Of a stretch of DNA of 64,000 bases, positions 60,035 to 64,000 are shown piece after piece; position 1 is the stretch's first letter; every line of letters begins with the position of its first letter. Source of the DNA: Nitrospira sp. GTDB taxonomy: Bacteria; Nitrospirota; Nitrospiria; Nitrospirales; Nitrospiraceae. The stretch spans positions 53,556-117,555 of the forward strand of contig SPAW01000005.1 of assembly GCA_005239465.1 (NCBI GenBank), in the 5' to 3' direction. Under the pieces are notes generated by a model. The model made no database searches. It was given only the letters and a program-made list of their open reading frames with translations, and had not been told where the DNA came from. The position numbers and the translations under genes were made by a program.

Positions 60035-60493
60035 CTACACGTCAACCACGCACTGCGCGATCCAGTACCCCTTCTGGCCCTGCTTGACGAGGAGATCCGT
60101 GTAGGTCGCCCCTTTGACCTCGACGGCGGGTCGATGCCGGATGACCTCAACCGGTTCCCCCCAGGCCGTGGCGTGTAACGAATGGTCGTTGATGTGAACT
60201 TCGAAACGACTGAACAGCATCTTTCGTGTTGCCATTTCATAGACGAGGACATTCAGCCAATCGACGAAGAGCAGTTCATCATCAGAAGCTTCACAGGCAA
60301 CGGTGACAGGCTGCGTCGGAATGACCTTGGCCGGATTGGTGATCACCGCCGTCAAGGCCAGAGCCGCGCCTTCAAATGCAGCCTCCTTTGTCAAGCCGAT
60401 CCCTCGAACGCCCATGTCGGCTTGATGCGGGAAGTGCTCCCAATTTGGCTGCATTGGGCTCTGGACGTTGGTGCCAGCATACGACATGATCAT
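60035..60493 (-). CDS. Archease, RtcB activator
   Basis: The 152-residue protein has the archease pattern: [20 protein letters not shown] for the metal site, [39 protein letters not shown], and the C-terminal metal ligands in [12 protein letters not shown]. Archease helps RtcB with guanylation and turnover. It lies between prs and rtcB with short gaps (5 and 23 bp), so all three are likely one operon. ATG 60493 or an internal Met could be the start. Confidence 0.93.
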   Translation of the reverse strand: MIMSYAGTNVQSPMQPNWEHFPHQADMGVRGIGLTKEAAFEGAALALTAVITNPAKVIPTQPVTVACEASDDELLFVDWLNVLVYEMATRKMLFSRFEVHINDHSLHATAWGEPVEVIRHRPAVEVKGATYTDLLVKQGQKGYWIAQCVVDV

Positions 60494-60498
60494 TCTGC

Positions 60499-61461
60499 TC
60501 AGTACAGATCACCCAGTGACCGATGTTCCAGGAGTCGTTTAAGCGCCCCAGCAATGACCGGGGCGATCGAAATAATCTGCAAGTGGGACCAATCTTTGGG
60601 GGCTCCAGCGACAGTATCCGTGATCACGACCTTCCTCACCGCTTTGTGCATGAGCTTCTGACGAGCTCCAGCAAGAAGCAGCCCATGTGTGGCCGCGATG
60701 GTCAGTGCTGGACGAGCGCCTGCCTTGAGAAGCGCCTCAATGGCAGAGGCCAGGGTACCTCCGGTCGAGATCATGTCATCCACGATGAGGCAGGACTTGC
60801 CGGCCACATCGCCAACCAGATGCGTGACCTGGGTTCCTGTTCCGCTCTCTCGTCGCTTGTGAAGAACCGCAACCGTCCCGTTCAAGCGGTGCGCATATTC
60901 GGTCGCCATGCGAAGCGCCCCGGCATCCGGTGCGACCACCACGACCCCTGGCGATGTCTCCTCGCGCAGGTAGGTCGACAGGTGCGGCACAGCCGTCAAC
61001 GCGTCAACGGGGATTTCAAAGAACCCTTCGATCTGCGGGGCATGGAGGTCAACCGTTACCACGTGATGAACCCCGACGGCCTCCAGCACGTCCGCGACCA
61101 TCCGTCCCATGATCGGCTCGCGCCGTCCATGGCGTTTGTCAGACCGCGCATAGCCCAAATAGGGCACCACCGCCGTGATGCGCGCAGCCGCCGCCCGCCG
61201 ACAGGCATCCGCCAAGGCCAGCAACTCGACCAGATGCTCATTCGCGGGTGGTGAGAGTGGCTGCACGAGAAAGACTTCTTTTCGCCGGACCGACTCCTGC
61301 AGCTCGACAGAAGTCTCCCCATCCGGGAAGCGGTCGATCGTACAGGCACCCGGAAGCATTCCCAGATCCGCCGCGATCGCGGCCGCCAATTCAGGGTTCG
61401 CTGTGCCCGCGAAGATGACGAAGTCATGTGGCACGTGCAGGGCCTCTCTGTGAAGTGCCAT
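60499..61461 (-). CDS. prs: Ribose-phosphate pyrophosphokinase
   Basis: The product of about 320 residues has the PRPP synthetase layout: [75 protein letters not shown], and the PRPP loop [20 protein letters not shown]. It makes PRPP from ribose-5-phosphate and ATP. ATG 61461 is chosen as the first Met near homologue starts; a TTG at 61497 would also fit. Placement with RNA-repair genes is unusual; a second housekeeping prs may exist elsewhere. Confidence 0.92.
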   Translation of the reverse strand: MALHREALHVPHDFVIFAGTANPELAAAIAADLGMLPGACTIDRFPDGETSVELQESVRRKEVFLVQPLSPPANEHLVELLALADACRRAAAARITAVVPYLGYARSDKRHGRREPIMGRMVADVLEAVGVHHVVTVDLHAPQIEGFFEIPVDALTAVPHLSTYLREETSPGVVVVAPDAGALRMATEYAHRLNGTVAVLHKRRESGTGTQVTHLVGDVAGKSCLIVDDMISTGGTLASAIEALLKAGARPALTIAATHGLLLAGARQKLMHKAVRKVVITDTVAGAPKDWSHLQIISIAPVIAGALKRLLEHRSLGDLY

Positions 61462-61514
61462 GCCGAGTTCGGTCGACGATTGACGCTCCTGATCCAAGCC
61501 CTCGTTCCCGTGTA

Positions 61515-61937
61515 TCAGCCGGGAGATTGTACCTCTCGACCCCGACTGGCCTCTTCGACCCGCTCCCGTAAAGCCGCGTCCTGACTCTGGAGCGACCGAA
61601 CGAGGGATTGAAACCCTCCTGGGCTACCCTCCAGGTACTCTCGCCTGACCAGCCACTTCACGTGGTTCACGATGACGGGAAGATCGGGATATAACCGCCT
61701 GGTCTCAGAGAGCCACTCGGTGACTCTAATGGCGCGGAGATGTCCGCCCATCACCACCACGTCAAACCGATTCCGCTTGAGATACTGCAAGCCTTGCTTC
61801 GCCGATCCCACAGTCATGACGTGATAGCGTCCACCTGAGAGCGCGTGCTCAATCCATCGGCGCCTGAGTGGATCGGCTTCCACGACGAGGATGGACACAG
61901 GTTCCAGGCGCTCTTGATCGTTCACTATTGGATCCAT
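61515..61937 (-). CDS. Degenerate response-regulator receiver protein
   Basis: The 140-residue protein has a receiver-like fold: SILVVEADPLRRRWIEHALS, then RFDVVVMGGHLRAIRVTEWL and PVIVNHVKWLVRREYL. The phospho-acceptor Asp after DVVVM is replaced by Gly, so it cannot be phosphorylated in the usual way. The conserved Lys-like residue in NHVKW remains. It precedes prs by 17 bp on the same strand. A regulatory role by protein contact is inference. Confidence 0.75.
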   Translation of the reverse strand: MDPIVNDQERLEPVSILVVEADPLRRRWIEHALSGGRYHVMTVGSAKQGLQYLKRNRFDVVVMGGHLRAIRVTEWLSETRRLYPDLPVIVNHVKWLVRREYLEGSPGGFQSLVRSLQSQDAALRERVEEASRGREVQSPG

Positions 61938-62008
61938 GGGGTCATCGTTAGGCAGTTGCCGGGCCAGGCGTCAAAGAAGACTCCACTTGCTGAGACCGTA
62001 AAGCGAAC

Positions 62009-62182
62009 TTAATTCGAGTCGGCCCTCTGGCGCATCACCAGCGCCTCGCCGCGGTAATAACCGGCAATCGCCAACTGATCTTGAGCTGGGTCGAACGACG
62101 TCACGTGGATGGTCTCCGGAGCCGCGCACCCGAAGAGCATCAACGCCCAACCGACGATGAGAATCCATCGGTGGCGGAACAT
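62009..62182 (-). CDS. Short lipoprotein, truncated YYADQA-family member
   Basis: From ATG 62182 (AGAGGGA just upstream) the 57-residue product has a lipoprotein signal ending LMLFGC and then QDQLAIAGYYRGEALVMRQR before stop. The LAxxYYxxxA pattern matches the first helix of the family at 2513-2854; the rest of the domain is missing. It may be a cut-down member or a remnant. Confidence 0.55.
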   Translation of the reverse strand: MFRHRWILIVGWALMLFGCAAPETIHVTSFDPAQDQLAIAGYYRGEALVMRQRADSN

Positions 62183-62603
62183 CTTCCCTCTGTGCATCGC
62201 CGGAGCATCGAATGTTCGCGGAAACCGCTGTCTTTCTGTCATGCGGAAGATCCCCTCCTGCATCCGATATGTGTCGCCTCATGATCAGCAAGAGACCAGT
62301 ATCGCAAGGCATGTGCCATTCAGATTCTTAATCCCTTTGAAAATGGTCCGCCTGATTGGAGCCAAACTAGAAGGCAGGTGGCTTGCTTTCTGTGGATGAC
62401 CCGGAAGAACGTTGATGATTGTGGCGCCTTCTACCCCATCCCAGCCGTGCGGCCCTGTCCCCAAAAGCCCCATTCGAGGCCGCGCCGTCATCCTTGCCTT
62501 GATAGAGACCAACTCCGGTGTCTGGCATTTGTCTTGCCCTTCGTTTTGAAGATGGCTGCCTACGTACTCCGATGGACGTCACTGAGAAGATGAAAGCAGT
62601 GCC
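62183..62603. other. Divergent intergenic region, no gene seen
   Basis: Possible frames in both directions lack ribosome sites and domains. The region should hold promoters for the minus-strand lipoprotein and the plus-strand gene at 62604. Confidence 0.5.
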
Positions 62604-63443
62604 ATGACAGGCTCATTCACCCTCAGAACAGAAAGAATCGTCCTCATTCTGTTCATCCTGTTTATCGCCTCGACTCCGATCGGGCTGCTGGACACCCTCA
62701 CATGGGCTCACTCCGCAAGGCCGGCGTTGTATTGGTGTCCAGGCGGACTTCGGCGCGAGCGACTCCTGACCGCACCGCAGCCTGGGTGCTATCCCCTCGT
62801 CGAGGAGCCGGCAGCCGATGGGGCCCCGGATCGCATTGACCTGCGACCGCCGATCACGCCCCAAAACAACGCCGGCGTAGTCGCCCAATTCCTGCGTAGC
62901 TACCTCGGGTTCCTCGCCTGTTGCGCTGCCAACCCCGGTTCGCTCGATCTCCTGTCTGAGCTTGAGCGCGAGGCCTCGCGGATTCACAAACGGCAACTGG
63001 AACTGCTTCCTTACATCTTGCTGCAAACAAGACAGGGCAAAGCCTTGATTCTGCCGATCGTCCGTGCGCGGCATGAGTTGCGCGAGTTAAAGAAGCGGCT
63101 GGTTGAGGTGGCCGAAATCCAAGCGACGATCGAGTCGCTAGATTTTGAATCAACCGGACGAGAACGCCTGAGGATGACAGAGATTCTCGAGTCAATCGAA
63201 CGGGACTTTCCACCGCCCCGCGAGCTGATTGTGAGAGCCGTCACCGGCCCAGAGATTGGGACTCCTGGGCCAAGCGGACGCACAGGTGAAGAAATCGGCA
63301 TTCAGCCAGCCGCTGGCCCCGCCATCGGCCTGACCCCACTGGCGGGCGAGGAAATCGGGACGACACCTCCAACTGGTGAAGAGACCGGCACGACGCCGAC
63401 CGGGCCTGAAATCGGCAATTCGAACGGCAAGAGCAAGCCGTAA
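62604..63443 (+). CDS. Exported protein with C-terminal EIG-type repeats
   Basis: The 279-residue product has an N-terminal membrane/signal helix (IVLILFILFIASTPIGLLDT), a middle helical region (residues about 100-205) with LDLLSELEREASRIHKRQLE, and a C-terminal run of short units with GPEIGTP, GEEIGIQ, GPAIGLT, GEEIGTT, GEETGTT and GPEIGNS. The units are about 12 residues long and Pro/Thr-rich, like a flexible tether. I do not recognise the family. Cys pairs occur near residues 50-110. Confidence 0.65.
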   Translation: MTGSFTLRTERIVLILFILFIASTPIGLLDTLTWAHSARPALYWCPGGLRRERLLTAPQPGCYPLVEEPAADGAPDRIDLRPPITPQNNAGVVAQFLRSYLGFLACCAANPGSLDLLSELEREASRIHKRQLELLPYILLQTRQGKALILPIVRARHELRELKKRLVEVAEIQATIESLDFESTGRERLRMTEILESIERDFPPPRELIVRAVTGPEIGTPGPSGRTGEEIGIQPAAGPAIGLTPLAGEEIGTTPPTGEETGTTPTGPEIGNSNGKSKP

Positions 63444-63765
63444 TTGCCTCATTCCTGGATGATGCGGATCCCGCCTGTCTCGGACACACGCAATCCTGCT
63501 TGTCCAGTGGCACGCTCCGCTGGTCCTGGAATGCACCAGATTTATCCCCCATCCGAAATCGCACCCGCATCCCCAGGCCTTAACCCGCATTATTCATGAA
63601 CGCTTCCGCAGTTGCACCCGTTGCATCGGTGCCCTGTCCCCCCGGTAGTTGTACCAGCACCAATGTGAGTCACGCACGGCGGACATTGGCCGCGGAACGG
63701 AGACGAGAGGGAGTCTCATATGCAGCAATCGATCAGTAGAGATTCTTGGCGCTTGCCCCTCCGCA
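63444..63765. other. Intergenic region between convergent genes
   Basis: Stretch between the plus-strand repeat-tail gene and the stop of the minus-strand partial gene. No coding frame or hairpin terminator with a T-run was recognised. Confidence 0.45.
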
Positions 63766-64000
63766 TTAGCAGTGCCAGTTCACCCGGATCAGGTCTTCGT
63801 CCTTCTCATACCGAAATGTCAATGTGCCGCGATGTGCGTGATGCAGAGCCTCGCCCATGCGCCGCGCGAGATGAGGGTCCGTCGTCGTGATGACCACCGC
63901 TTGGTCTTGGTCCTTGATTTTGATAAGTCGCGACAGAGGATGTTCGGCTTTGGCGCGGGTCTCTTCATTGCGGACGAGCCCGAGAATCTCGTCCCGATGC
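63766..64000 (-). CDS. BCAM0308-family protein, 5' part outside window
   Basis: The 77 visible residues read HPLSRLIKIKDQDQAVVITT, DPHLARRMGEALHHAHRGTL and RYEKDEDLIRVNWHC to TAA at 63768-63766. This matches the C-terminal half of the BCAM0308 protein at 35465-35965. The start lies beyond the right edge. Confidence 0.88.
   Translation of the reverse strand, partial: HRDEILGLVRNEETRAKAEHPLSRLIKIKDQDQAVVITTTDPHLARRMGEALHHAHRGTLTFRYEKDEDLIRVNWHC

Overview
The window reads as a chromosomal segment of a Gram-negative, GC-rich, metal-tolerant chemolithotroph, most probably a Nitrospira (Nitrospirota). This is inferred from protein content: a multi-subunit pyruvate-type 2-oxoacid:ferredoxin oxidoreductase, many small c-type cytochromes, a CopAB/CusABC copper system, BCAM0308-type proteins, and many short secreted or zinc-ribbon proteins. 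No rRNA, tRNA, CRISPR array or intact transposase/integrase gene was found, so the taxonomic call is not proven here.

Layout. 1-2.5 kb: a Ca2+-type P-ATPase running off the left edge, and a decayed antiporter fragment. 2.5-4.8 kb: an ECF sigma factor with a Cys-rich tail, surrounded by three members of a small secreted helical protein family. 4.9-16.4 kb: a minus-strand copper region (small exported protein, cusC, cusB, cusA, two methyltransferases, a cusA 3' fragment, a broken TPR lipoprotein, copA, copB). This region lies between two direct copies of a segment of roughly 430 bp. 17.8-23.5 kb: YtxH protein, POR gamma-delta/alpha/beta, cytochrome c', hemerythrin and two cytochromes c. 23.6-29.6 kb: an accessory island of toxin-antitoxin modules, truncated duplicates, DUF2703, and a two-gene HEPN plus UDG-like module. 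29.7-38.5 kb: NDP-forming acyl-CoA synthetase, a Trx-DsbD-like membrane protein, and a stress cluster (two-domain USP, CBS, BCAM0308, phosphoribosyltransferase, Hsp20). 39.3-44.9 kb: a second stress/nucleic-acid cluster (USP, adenosine-specific kinase, stand-alone LigD phosphoesterase domain, THUMP protein, MlaC, dodecin, DUF2934). 45-49.7 kb: two large multidomain proteins (AMP-ligase/ACP/acyltransferase; HAD phosphatase/HerA-like ATPase). 49.8-57 kb: CBS, envelope lipoproteins including Pal, phosphotriesterase-like, nitroreductase, DAP-dehydrogenase-like, PH-domain and CapA proteins. 57-62 kb: an RNA-repair operon (degenerate receiver, prs, archease, rtcB). 62-64 kb: small lipoprotein, repeat-tailed protein and a partial BCAM0308 gene.

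Main themes. (1) The same architecture occurs four times: gene, inserted cassette, then a displaced duplicate of that gene's 3' end. It is seen at cusA, a cytochrome c gene, DUF2703 and the HAD/ATPase gene. (2) Three gaps between co-directional genes carry hairpin-forming repeats with a 9-bp period built on ACCAGAtAA. (3) The small secreted family has a (GA)14 tract directly at the start codon of one copy and a 20-bp 5' palindrome with compensatory changes between copies. (4) Five apparent frameshifts between 2 and 8.3 kb all have the same sign and can each be repaired by removing one base from a short homopolymer. (5) The HEPN/UDG-like gene pair is the best candidate for an undescribed defence-type system.
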